In this document: piece by piece, positions 52,749 to 60,984 of the stretch | Layout: every line of letters begins with the position of its first letter | Numbering within the stretch: the first letter of the stretch is position 1 | NCBI GenBank assembly: GCA_039818985.1 | Contig: JBCBSU010000001.1 | Coordinates: forward strand, 1,576,367-1,640,366 | Direction of reading: 5' to 3' | Length of the DNA: 64,000 nucleotides | From: Pseudomonadota bacterium | Lineage (GTDB): Bacteria; Pseudomonadota; Alphaproteobacteria; Sphingomonadales; Sphingomonadaceae | Program-made: the position numbers and the translations under genes | Notes under the pieces: model-generated | What the model was told of the DNA's origin: nothing | Seen by the model: only the letters and a program-made list of their open reading frames with translations | Database searches by the model: none

Positions 52749-53311
52749 TGGCGCGCCTCTTCCAGCTTTTCGAGGATCAGCGGCACGGCGTCCTCGCGGA
52801 TTTCGCCAATATGCTGATGCACGATCCTCCCCTGCCCGTCGATGACAAAGGTCTCGGGCACACCTGACGAACCGATGGCCAGCTGGATAGAGCTGATATT
52901 GTCGGCGCCTATGCGGCTATAGGGATTGCCGTTACGCGCCAGAAATGCCTGCACATCGGCAGGGCGGTCGCGAATGGCGACACCATGGATAATCACACCC
53001 GAACGCGCCAGCTGTTCGAGCTGCGGCGCCTCGATGATGCAAGGTACGCACCAGCTGGCAAAGATGTTGAGCAGCTTCGGCTGGCCATCAGTGAAATCCG
53101 CCTGTTTCAGACCGCCACTGCCTTCAATCGCGGGTGGCAGGTCGAATACCGGCAGATCCTGCCCCACCAGCTTGGAAGTGATGACCCGGTCGGTCGGATT
53201 GGCGAGACTGAACGCGGCAATCGCCAGCAAAAGCGCAAACAGGCCAAGCGGCAACCAGATCAGCCAGCCGCGCGATTTCAGCGATTGTGTTTCGGTCATG
53301 CTCTTGCTCAT
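52745..53311 (-). CDS. ccmG: Thiol:disulfide interchange protein CcmG/DsbE
   Basis: The 188-residue membrane-anchored thioredoxin-like protein has one N-terminal helix (GWLIWLPLGLFALLLAIAAFSL), the DLPVFDLPPA segment, and the active site FASWCVPC. IGSSGVPETFVIDGQGRIVHQHIGEI has the cis-Pro loop. It supplies reductant to CcmH and apocytochrome c. It overlaps ccmF and ccmH by 4 bases each. Confidence 0.94.
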   Translation of the reverse strand: MSKSMTETQSLKSRGWLIWLPLGLFALLLAIAAFSLANPTDRVITSKLVGQDLPVFDLPPAIEGSGGLKQADFTDGQPKLLNIFASWCVPCIIEAPQLEQLARSGVIIHGVAIRDRPADVQAFLARNGNPYSRIGADNISSIQLAIGSSGVPETFVIDGQGRIVHQHIGEIREDAVPLILEKLEEARQ

Positions 53312-55278
53312 GCGGGAACCGCCTGCCCTGCCGCTTCGGGCGCGGCACTGCTACGGCGCACCGGACGACGGCGGCTGAGCTGGAACATGCGTCCGATCAG
53401 CGCCAGCAGGCCACCCAGCCCGATCATGATGCCACCATACCAGATCAGCGGCACAAAGGGTTTCCACCACAGCCGCAATTGCCAGCGGCCATCGGGCGCG
53501 CGCTCGCCAAGCACTGCGTAAAGCTGGCCGTCCCAGCGGGTGACCAGAGCCGCTTCGCTGGTATTGGTCGGTGGTGATGAGAACATCCGCGCCTGTGGCG
53601 CCAGCTCAACCGGCTCGCCATCGCCGCGCTGGGCAGAAAGCCGCGACTCAAGTGCAGTCCAATTGCGCCCGGCAACCGGCTCGACCGCAAGCAGCGTAAT
53701 ACTCCAGTCGCCGACCTGATGGCTCTCACCAATTGACGACGCAACCAGCGTTTCCATGGTGAAGGCTGATTCCGAGGCCATGCCGGCCATCGTCACCGCC
53801 ACGCCGAGATGCGCCACCACCATGCCCCAGACCGGCAGCGAAGCGCGTTTGGTCTGGCTGCGAAACAGCGGCATCACACTGGCCACCGCCAGCATTGCCG
53901 CCATCGTCAGGCCAAGCGTCGGCAATATCCCCGCTGCGGGACCAAAGATCACTGTCAGCAGCAGCGCCAGAGCCCCAGCGGCCGATGGTAGCGCCGCGGC
54001 GGACATCAGCTGCGCCTTGTCGCTCTTGCGCCAGCGCAGCATCGGGCCGACCGCCATGATCAAAACCATCGGCACGAAGAAGATGGCCGAGGCCGGATTG
54101 AAATAGGGCGGGCCGATCGAGACCTTGGTGCCCGTCGCTTCTGTTACCAGCGGATAGAGCGTACCCATCAGCACGATCGCCAATATGCCCATCAGCAGCA
54201 GATTGTTGGCCACCAGAGCGGCCTCGCGGCTGAGAAACTGGAATTTCGTTCCCTCCTGAACCGTACTGGCGCGCAGGCCAAACAGTGCCAGCGCACCGCC
54301 AATATAGATGGCGAGCAGCACCAGGATGAAGCTGCCGCGTTCAGGATCGACGGCAAAGGCATGGACGCTGGTCAGCACCCCCGAACGCACCAGAAAGGTG
54401 CCGACCATCGACATGGAAAAGGCCACCACTGCCAGCATCACGGTCCACGCCTTGAGCGCGCCGCGATTGGCGAGAACCGTGACCGAATGCAGCAGTGCCG
54501 TCGCCGCCAGCCATGGCATCAGCGACGCATTCTCCACCGGGTCCCAGAACCACCAGCCGCCCCAGCCCAGCTCATAATAGGCCCAATAGCTGCCGGCGGT
54601 GATGCCCAGCGTCAGAAATATCCACGCGCCCAGCACCCAGGGCCGCATCGCGCGGGCAAAGGTCGGTCCGACCTCGCGGGTCACCAGCGCGCCGACGGCA
54701 AAGGAAAAGGCGATGGAAAGACCAACATAGCCGAAATAGAGCGTCGGCGGATGAAAGGCGAGGCCCGGGTCCTGCAATAAGGGATTGAGCCCTGCCCCTT
54801 CCAGCGGCGTCGGCAAAATCCGCTCGAACGGATTGGAAGACAGCAGCAAAAAGGCATAAAAGCCGATGCTGACAAAGGCCTGCGCCGCCAACGTCGCGAT
54901 CATCATCGCCTGGCTGATACGCTTTTCCAGCATCGCCACCAGCGCGCCCGACATCGCCATCACCGTCACCCATAACAGCATCGAGCCTTCGTGATTGCCC
55001 CATGCACCAGCCAGCTTGTAGAGCCAGGGTTTCAGCGAATGGCTGTTGGTCGCGACCAGCTTGACCGACAGATCGGTGACCCAGAAAATCTGGATCAGGC
55101 AGAGGAAAGACAGCGCCACCATGACGCCCTGGACAATGGCTAGCGGCCGCACCACCGTTGCCAGTGTTGCGCTGGTGCCAGCGTCGCCGCCGCGCAGAAT
55201 AATGATCCCGATAGCCAGTTGCATCACCGCCAGTGCAGCGGCGAACCATAACAGGCCGAGACCGATTTCAGCGATCAT
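53308..55278 (-). CDS. ccmF: Haem lyase subunit CcmF
   Basis: Large inner-membrane protein of 656 residues with many helices. It has the tryptophan-rich haem motif WGGWWFWDPVENASLMPWLAATALLHS, the NHEGSMLLWV segment, FLVRSGVLTSVHAFAVDPERGSFIL, and a periplasmic domain near the C-terminus. CcmF joins haem from CcmE to the CxxCH motif of c-type cytochromes. It overlaps ccmE and ccmG by 4 bases each. Confidence 0.96.
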   Translation of the reverse strand: MIAEIGLGLLWFAAALAVMQLAIGIIILRGGDAGTSATLATVVRPLAIVQGVMVALSFLCLIQIFWVTDLSVKLVATNSHSLKPWLYKLAGAWGNHEGSMLLWVTVMAMSGALVAMLEKRISQAMMIATLAAQAFVSIGFYAFLLLSSNPFERILPTPLEGAGLNPLLQDPGLAFHPPTLYFGYVGLSIAFSFAVGALVTREVGPTFARAMRPWVLGAWIFLTLGITAGSYWAYYELGWGGWWFWDPVENASLMPWLAATALLHSVTVLANRGALKAWTVMLAVVAFSMSMVGTFLVRSGVLTSVHAFAVDPERGSFILVLLAIYIGGALALFGLRASTVQEGTKFQFLSREAALVANNLLLMGILAIVLMGTLYPLVTEATGTKVSIGPPYFNPASAIFFVPMVLIMAVGPMLRWRKSDKAQLMSAAALPSAAGALALLLTVIFGPAAGILPTLGLTMAAMLAVASVMPLFRSQTKRASLPVWGMVVAHLGVAVTMAGMASESAFTMETLVASSIGESHQVGDWSITLLAVEPVAGRNWTALESRLSAQRGDGEPVELAPQARMFSSPPTNTSEAALVTRWDGQLYAVLGERAPDGRWQLRLWWKPFVPLIWYGGIMIGLGGLLALIGRMFQLSRRRPVRRSSAAPEAAGQAVPA

Positions 55279-55739
55279 TCGCGCGCGCTTCCCGCCCTGG
55301 CGGTGCTCGCGGCAATGGCTTCCTTGTCCAGGCCTTCCAGCTCACGCGGCATGTAATTTTCATCATGCTTGGCGAGCAGATTGTCGGCGACAAAGGTCAG
55401 ACCATCGGCGGCTAAGCGTCCCTCGGCGACAACACCGGACCCCTCGACGAACAGATCGGGAGTGATGCCGGTATAGGTAACCGGGATTGTTGCCTTGCCA
55501 TCGCCGACGATGAAATTCACCGTGATGCCATCGGATGCGGTCCGGATAGAACCCTGTTGCACCATGCCACCGAGACGAATGGCCTGGTCTGGCGAGACAC
55601 CTGCATCGGCAAGTTCCGAGGGCGTGTAGAAATAGGAGGCCTGCTCGCGCAGCGCATAGCCGGCGAGGAATACCGCCACCAGCACGATGGCAACGGCGCT
55701 CAATATCAGCACCAGCCGTTGATGTTTGGCCTGGATCAT
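55275..55739 (-). CDS. ccmE: Haem chaperone CcmE
   Basis: The 154-residue membrane-anchored periplasmic OB-fold protein has an N-terminal helix (LVLILSAVAIVLVAVFLAGYAL), ASYFYTPSELADAGVSPDQAIRLGGMVQQGSI, and the haem-binding His and Tyr in NLLAKHDENYMPREL. CcmE carries haem covalently from CcmC to CcmF. It overlaps ccmD by 4 bases. Confidence 0.95.
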   Translation of the reverse strand: MIQAKHQRLVLILSAVAIVLVAVFLAGYALREQASYFYTPSELADAGVSPDQAIRLGGMVQQGSIRTASDGITVNFIVGDGKATIPVTYTGITPDLFVEGSGVVAEGRLAADGLTFVADNLLAKHDENYMPRELEGLDKEAIAASTARAGSARE

Positions 55740-55864
55740 TTGCGTTTCAGCTCCTCAAGCCGCTTTTCAGCGCGGCGCTGGGCCATCAGGCACCAGGCGA
55801 TGATCGCCACGCTGCCGCCAATGCCCAATATATAGACGGCAATGACATAGGACCACTGGTTCAC
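55736..55864 (-). CDS. ccmD: Haem exporter protein CcmD
   Basis: Only 42 residues: one membrane helix (WSYVIAVYILGIGGSVAIIAWCLMAQ) followed by a charged tail (RRAEKRLEELKRK), the typical CcmD layout. The start is GTG at 55864, overlapping the ccmC stop (GTGA), and its stop overlaps the ccmE start. It stabilises the CcmC-CcmE haem-release complex. Confidence 0.9.
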   Translation of the reverse strand: MNQWSYVIAVYILGIGGSVAIIAWCLMAQRRAEKRLEELKRK

Positions 55865-56592
55865 GCCATTGCCTTTCGGCGCAGTCGCGCCTCGATACGG
55901 ATCTCCGCCAGCAATTGCCGCATGCGCAGCAGGACCAGCGCCCCGAATATAAGGCTGAATCCCAGAACCGCTATCCCTAAAGGCCAGAGAAAGGCCTGAT
56001 CGATGGCCGATTTGCCAACGCTGATGCTGGCCGGCTGGTGCAGGCTGTTCCACCATTCCACCGAGCGGTTGACGATTGGCACGCTGACCGCGCCGACCAT
56101 GCCGAATATCGCGGCAATGCGCGCGGTGCCGGTGCGTCCGGCAGCCGCCTCGCGCTGCGCCTCGGCAGCAATTGCCATATAGCCGAGATAGAGCAGAAAC
56201 AGCACCAGCATCGAGGTCAACCGTCCGTCCCATACCCACCATGTGCCCCAGGTCGGGCGCGCCCAGATGGCGCCGGTCACCAGGCAGATCAGTGCGAAAA
56301 AAGCACCGGGAAGCGCCGATGCACGGGCCGCAATACCGGCCAGCGGATGGCGCCACACCAGCTCGACCAGGCTGGCGATGGCGATGCTGGTCCACCCCGC
56401 CATACCCAGCCACGCAGCGGGCACATGAATATACATGATGCGTACCGTCTCACCCATGAGCCGGTCTGCCGGAGTAGCGAACAACCCCATCCACAGCGCA
56501 ACGGCGACGAGAATAATGCCTGATAGCAGCAAGACCGGCGTCAGCGGCCTGGCGATCGACAGGAAACGATTGGGATTTGCAAAACCATGCAT
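55861..56592 (-). CDS. ccmC: Haem exporter/handling protein CcmC
   Basis: The 243-residue inner-membrane protein has six helices and the haem-binding tryptophan motif in WARPTWGTWWVWDGRLTSMLVLFLLYLGYMA, plus MYIHVPAAWLGMAGW. It loads haem onto CcmE. It is the first gene of the ccmC-D-E-F-G-H-I operon. The ATPase and permease genes ccmA and ccmB are not in the window, so they must be elsewhere if the system is complete. Confidence 0.95.
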   Translation of the reverse strand: MHGFANPNRFLSIARPLTPVLLLSGIILVAVALWMGLFATPADRLMGETVRIMYIHVPAAWLGMAGWTSIAIASLVELVWRHPLAGIAARASALPGAFFALICLVTGAIWARPTWGTWWVWDGRLTSMLVLFLLYLGYMAIAAEAQREAAAGRTGTARIAAIFGMVGAVSVPIVNRSVEWWNSLHQPASISVGKSAIDQAFLWPLGIAVLGFSLIFGALVLLRMRQLLAEIRIEARLRRKAMA

Positions 56593-56760
56593 TGTTCAAA
56601 ACCGGTATAGCGGATCACCGAGTGATCGTCTTGGTGCATCCTGTTGCCATGAGCGCGGGGCAGTCTCAAGCGTAATTAGCGCTTTGGTCAGGCAATAATG
56701 TGGTCCGCGTCACAGTTGCTATCAGGGCATTACAGGAAAGTGGACCATCCTGTAGCGTGG

Positions 56761-57828
56761 TCAGGCACGCCCGATCCGCTGCTGCGCCATGGCATCGGCG
56801 ACGTCCGCCGCCGGCATATCGCGCGCGCTGCTTTCCTGCCAGATCGCTTTCAGACGGTCGGGGATGCGTCCCACACGTTCCATGACCTGTTCGCGCGAAC
56901 AGGGTTCGCCATCGCGCTGTGCAAGATATTCCAGCGCGACGCTGATGATCCCGCCAGCATTGATGACATAATCGGGGGCATAGACAATGCCATGCTGATG
57001 CAGAAGTTGCGCATTCTCGGCGCGGGCGAGCTGATTGTTGGCGCCACCAGCAATGATTTTCGACTTGAGCGCCGGGATAGTCTGCTCATCGAGTATCGCG
57101 CCAAGTGCATTGGGGCTGAAGACATCGGCATCAACAGTCATGATCGCATCGCTGTCGACATGCTCGGCACCAAGCTCATCGGCGAGCGCTGCCGCGCGAT
57201 CAATATTGACATCGGCAAGCACCAGTCGGGCTCCATCCGCAGCCAGCAAACGCGCCAGACCGCCGCCAACGCTGCCCACGCCCTGCACCGCAATCCGCAC
57301 ATCGCGCACGCTATCTGTTTTAAGGCCCTCGGCTACTGCAGCCTTGACGCCGAGATAGACGCCATGTGCAGTAAACGGGCCCGGATCACCGCCAGCGCTG
57401 GAGGCATCGCTGACCGGCAGGCCGGAAACATAGCTGGTCCGTTGCGAAACAGCGACCATATCGGCATCGGTAATGCCGACATCTTCTGCGGTGACATAAC
57501 GCCCGCCCAGCCCTTCAATCGCATCGCCAAAGGCGGCCAGCATCTCGGGTGTCTTGGTGCCCTGCGCATCGGCGAGAATAACCGCTTTGCCACCGCCCAT
57601 GGGCAGACCGGCCATTGCGTTCTTGTAGCTCATACCGCGCGACAGGCGCAGCGCATCGGTCACCGCATGTTCGCGGTGAGCATAATGCCAGAAACGGGTG
57701 CCGCCGGCGCCGGGGCCGAGCGCGGTGGAGTGCAGCGCGATGATGGCGCTCAGACCCGAGTCCCGGTCATGCACAAAATGCACCACCTCATGATCGTCAA
57801 AATCAGGCAGATCCCAAACCGACGTCAC
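56761..57828 (-). CDS. Leu/Phe/Val dehydrogenase family protein
   Basis: NAD-dependent oxidative deamination of branched-chain or aromatic amino acids. The 355-residue enzyme (GTG start) has the glycine-rich substrate loop GPGAGGTRFW, the catalytic Lys regions MSYKNAMAGLPMGGGKAVIL, and a Rossmann motif VQGVGSVGGGLARLLAADGARLVLADV. NNQLARAENAQLL and APDYVINAGGIISVALEY are typical. The exact substrate within Leu/Val/Phe cannot be fixed. It stands alone between ccmC and tRNA-His. Confidence 0.9.
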   Translation of the reverse strand: MTSVWDLPDFDDHEVVHFVHDRDSGLSAIIALHSTALGPGAGGTRFWHYAHREHAVTDALRLSRGMSYKNAMAGLPMGGGKAVILADAQGTKTPEMLAAFGDAIEGLGGRYVTAEDVGITDADMVAVSQRTSYVSGLPVSDASSAGGDPGPFTAHGVYLGVKAAVAEGLKTDSVRDVRIAVQGVGSVGGGLARLLAADGARLVLADVNIDRAAALADELGAEHVDSDAIMTVDADVFSPNALGAILDEQTIPALKSKIIAGGANNQLARAENAQLLHQHGIVYAPDYVINAGGIISVALEYLAQRDGEPCSREQVMERVGRIPDRLKAIWQESSARDMPAADVADAMAQQRIGRA

Positions 57829-57918
57829 TGCATGTCCCCTATCGGCGCGTCATGGCCATATACCGCAGGCAGCGGCATCTCGTACGATGCGACACGGTTG
57901 ACAATGCTATCGGGAAAA

Positions 57919-57996
57919 TGGGGCGATCGAGGGGTCTCGAACCCCCGACCTCCGGTACCACAAACCGGCGCTCTAACCAACTGAGCTACGATCGCC
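57919..57996 (-). tRNA. tRNA-His (GTG anticodon)
   Basis: On the minus strand, a 78-nt cloverleaf with encoded CCA (57921-57919). The extra G at position -1 (57996) faces the discriminator C, the hallmark of tRNA-His. The anticodon loop TTGTGGT carries GTG and the acceptor stem is GCGATCG with CGATCGC. Confidence 0.95.
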
Positions 57997-58151
57997 ATAT
58001 CCCGCGACAGGAAACTGCATCCGCGTGCGCCGCGCTCTTTAAGGGTCGGTTTCGACAACCGTCAAGCGGGGAATCCGTTGCTTTTCGTTTCTTGCGCATA
58101 TTGGCCGATAGCAAAAGCGAAGTTTTCGTCAAGCGCGGCAGAAGGAAATAT

Positions 58152-59153
58152 TCAATCGCTGTCCCAGCGGCGCCAGACAACCCGCGACGGCTCGATATTG
58201 CCATCGATCAATGCACGCTCGACCAGCACAGCATCGCCCAGTGTAACCCGCGTTTCCAAACCATACCAGCGAGTGTTGAGCACCGCCTGCTGCTGAACCC
58301 CGGCATTGACTTCCGGCTGGCCGCTCTCGACCATCTGCCAGAAGGAGAATACACTGCCAAAGCCCTGAGGCGGCCGGGTTGCGAGTATTTCGCGTATCCG
58401 GCGCAGCGGATATTGCGACGGCAGCAGCATCGCGATCAGCGGAAACTGGTCCTGCCGCACCTGATTGATGTTGATCCGCGACATCTCAGCTGCCGGCAGA
58501 GCACACAACCATGGCCGCAGGCGGTCAAAGGTCACCGAGTCCATTCCGCGCACTGCGCGCAACTCGCCAATATCGTTGATCAGCTGGCCAGCGGTGCGAT
58601 AGGGCTCGTCCTCGCGCAGGTAAAAGCCATCCTCAGCACCGCCCGGATTTTCCTGGGCATCGGTGTCGATCCAGTCGGCAATTGCCGCCGCCAGCGCACG
58701 GCCGTCACGCGCATCGATCTGAACGATATTGGCGAGCCGGACAAATTGCTCCATCGCCTCGGGCCGGGTCGACAGAAGACCGCTCTCTCCCGTGACCAGT
58801 GAATTGATGTTGAAGCAGGTGGCCGCGTCACGCACCGTTATCTCGGCAGCACCACGTTCCAGCGGCACTTGTTGCTGCAGTCCCTCCGGAGTAAGGCCAA
58901 TGGGCGGCAAGCGGCCACCCTGTCTTTTCAGGTCCGTAATCTGCCGCATCGCCAATGCCTCGATGCCCAGTGCCGACCAGCGTGCCGTCTCGCGATCAGC
59001 ACCGTTGACGGCCAGCCGAGTCGCCAGCGTCGAGCGCTCGAGCATCAGTGCGGCAATTACAGAGAGAACCGCCACCAGCAGCAATACGGTCAGCAGCGCC
59101 GCACCACGCTCGGACCGGTTGCCAGGGTGCGTAGAGGGTAAGCGGACCTTCAT
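58152..59153 (-). CDS. gspK: Type II secretion minor pseudopilin GspK
   Basis: The 333-residue protein has the pseudopilin N-terminus (ERGAALLTVLLLVAVLSVIAALMLERSTLATRLA), but with a large globular insertion, as expected for GspK, which caps the pseudopilus tip with GspI and GspJ. Recognisable pieces are FNINSLVTGESG, IADWIDTDAQENPGGAEDGFYLREDEPYRTAGQLINDIGELRAVRGMD and MSRININ. It is last in gspI-gspJ-gspK; its start overlaps the gspJ stop by 4 bases. Confidence 0.9.
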   Translation of the reverse strand: MKVRLPSTHPGNRSERGAALLTVLLLVAVLSVIAALMLERSTLATRLAVNGADRETARWSALGIEALAMRQITDLKRQGGRLPPIGLTPEGLQQQVPLERGAAEITVRDAATCFNINSLVTGESGLLSTRPEAMEQFVRLANIVQIDARDGRALAAAIADWIDTDAQENPGGAEDGFYLREDEPYRTAGQLINDIGELRAVRGMDSVTFDRLRPWLCALPAAEMSRININQVRQDQFPLIAMLLPSQYPLRRIREILATRPPQGFGSVFSFWQMVESGQPEVNAGVQQQAVLNTRWYGLETRVTLGDAVLVERALIDGNIEPSRVVWRRWDSD

Positions 59154-59776
59154 CGGCGATATCCCGTACCCACAGGGGTAACGATACGCACAGGTGGCTG
59201 ACCGGTGCGTGATATGGTCAGTTCCACTGCCAGCGGCTGGTCGAGAATATTGTCGACCAGCCAGTCATCCTGCCACTGGCCGTTGGAGAGACGATAGCGG
59301 ATAGCGACATCTTCGACATCGTCGCCGATCACCGTCTCGCGTCCTGCATCGCTGCCATCGACATGGATGAAAGCAAAGCGGCTGAGACGATTATCGGCAA
59401 AGCGATATTCGATGCGCTGAACGGTGCTGCCCCCGACCTCGCCATTGTCGTCCATCATCTGCACACCGCCGCGGACAAATCCGGCAAGCACCTCCTCATC
59501 GGTATAAAAGGCTGGACGCGGATTGCCGCGTGCATCGCGCACCGGTCGCTGCAGCGCCAGCGCCATGTCCTGGCGCATGATGGTGGTGAAGCGCCGCAAC
59601 TTGGATATCTCGGCAGACTTTTCACGGGCCATGTTTTCGCTGTCGGCACTGATCCTGAGCAGCGCCACCGCCGCGCCGGAAAGCAGCGCGAAGATGAAAA
59701 GCGCAATCATCATCTCGATCAGGGTGAAACCCGCACTGGCACGGCCTTGTGGTCTGGCGCAGCCCTGCTCGCTCAT
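59150..59776 (-). CDS. gspJ: Type II secretion minor pseudopilin GspJ
   Basis: The 208-residue protein has a prepilin leader and cleavage motif (GRASAGFTLIEMMIALFIFALLSGAAVALLRISADS) with the Glu at +5. RQDMALALQRPVRDARGNPRPAF and RIEYRFADNRLSRFAF are typical of GspJ. ATG 59776 is chosen because it overlaps the gspI stop (ATGA) and gives a normal leader. Confidence 0.9.
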   Translation of the reverse strand: MSEQGCARPQGRASAGFTLIEMMIALFIFALLSGAAVALLRISADSENMAREKSAEISKLRRFTTIMRQDMALALQRPVRDARGNPRPAFYTDEEVLAGFVRGGVQMMDDNGEVGGSTVQRIEYRFADNRLSRFAFIHVDGSDAGRETVIGDDVEDVAIRYRLSNGQWQDDWLVDNILDQPLAVELTISRTGQPPVRIVTPVGTGYRR

Positions 59777-60219
59777 GGCTCGGCCCTGCGGATGACTTCC
59801 AGTGTATAACCACGACCGCTGCCGGTCGGCTCGGCGTTGCGTACGGTAATGGCGACCCGCAGCAACAGCCCTTCGGCCTCGGGGACGACGGTCTGCTCCC
59901 ATTTGAAAAGGCGGCCGGCATTTTCACGTTCGCCCTGGTCTTCACCCAAAGGGGGAGGCAGCGGATCGGTCAACACTTCGGCGGCAATATTCTGGGCCAC
60001 CAGTTCCTGCATCAGCCGGTCATCAAGCGTCGCCGTCTGCGACAGGGTGAAGCTGGTCAAACGGATCAGCGCCAGCGCTGCCAGCCCGAAGATGGCAAGC
60101 GCGATCATCATTTCCAGCAGCGTGAAACCTCTGGCATCGGCACTGCCTTGGTGATCACGACGGACAGGAAAAATGTGCACCGGGAAAAGCATAGCTCCGC
60201 TATAATTTGGTTGGCGCAT
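59773..60219 (-). CDS. gspI: Type II secretion minor pseudopilin GspI
   Basis: The protein has the prepilin motif ARGFTLLEMMIALAIFGLAALALIRLTSFTLSQ, QELVAQNIAAEVLTDPLPPP, and a C-terminal RNAEPTGSGRGYTLEVI. ATG 60219 gives 148 residues with a leader of about 30; ATG 60192 would give a more usual 22-residue leader but has a ribosome-binding site too close. It is the first of gspI-J-K. The other gsp genes are not in the window. Confidence 0.85.
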   Translation of the reverse strand: MRQPNYSGAMLFPVHIFPVRRDHQGSADARGFTLLEMMIALAIFGLAALALIRLTSFTLSQTATLDDRLMQELVAQNIAAEVLTDPLPPPLGEDQGERENAGRLFKWEQTVVPEAEGLLLRVAITVRNAEPTGSGRGYTLEVIRRAEP

Positions 60220-60284
60220 GAATGCAGCACCCTATTTGCTTTCGCTGCAATTTGGCTAAAACGGAGAATATGGAGACTCGAACC

Positions 60285-60938
60285 ATGGAAAACCGGCCTG
60301 CCCCTGCTACAGGCAGCAATCAGTGCGATGTTGCCACGCTGATCGCCAACCCCGGGGTGCAAAAGGTGCCGAGCCCCAAGCTGGAACTGTTTATTTACAA
60401 GAACTTCCTTGATCCAGAGAGTTGCGCCCATCTGGTGAAACTGATTGATGCTGATCGCCGGCCTTCGACGATCGCCGACCCTAATGGCGATGACTATTTC
60501 CGCACCAGCGAGACATGCGACCTCAACCATGAAGACCCCGTTGTCGCTGCGCTGGACAAGAAGCTTTCAGAACTGTCGGGCATAGAACAGAAATATGGCG
60601 AGACACTGCAAGGCCAGCGCTATGCCGTCGGACAGGAATTCAAGGCACATACCGATTATTTCGAGCCGGGCGGTCAGGATTATGACCGTTATTGCTCGGT
60701 TGCCGGCCAGCGGACATGGACTTTCACCGTGTATTTGAATGAGGTCGATGCTGGCGGCGCGACACGATTCAAAGCGATAAAGAAAACCGTGCAGCCGGAA
60801 ACCGGCAAGCTGCTTGGATGGAATAATCGCCGGCCCGATGGCAGCGTCAACCCAACCACTATCCATCACGGGATGAAGGTGCGCAAGGGCGTCAAATATA
60901 TCATCACCAAATGGTATCGCGAGAAACCGTGGCGCTAA
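60285..60938 (+). CDS. 2OG-Fe(II) oxygenase, prolyl 4-hydroxylase type
   Basis: The 217-residue cytoplasmic protein has the double-stranded beta-helix iron site: His and Asp in FKAHTDYFEPGGQDYD, the distal His in TTIHHGMKVRKGVKYIITKWYREKPW, with the Lys of KGVKY for 2-oxoglutarate. LELFIYKNFLDPESCAHLVKLID and FRTSETCDL also match the P4H-alpha family. The protein substrate is unknown. ATG 60285 has GGAG eight bases upstream; ATG 60270 is also possible. It is divergent from gspI with 65 bases between the starts. Confidence 0.87.
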   Translation: MENRPAPATGSNQCDVATLIANPGVQKVPSPKLELFIYKNFLDPESCAHLVKLIDADRRPSTIADPNGDDYFRTSETCDLNHEDPVVAALDKKLSELSGIEQKYGETLQGQRYAVGQEFKAHTDYFEPGGQDYDRYCSVAGQRTWTFTVYLNEVDAGGATRFKAIKKTVQPETGKLLGWNNRRPDGSVNPTTIHHGMKVRKGVKYIITKWYREKPWR

Positions 60939-60984
60939 GCACGGTGCCATGCGCTTCGATATCCTTTGACGGGTTGTAACGGCG

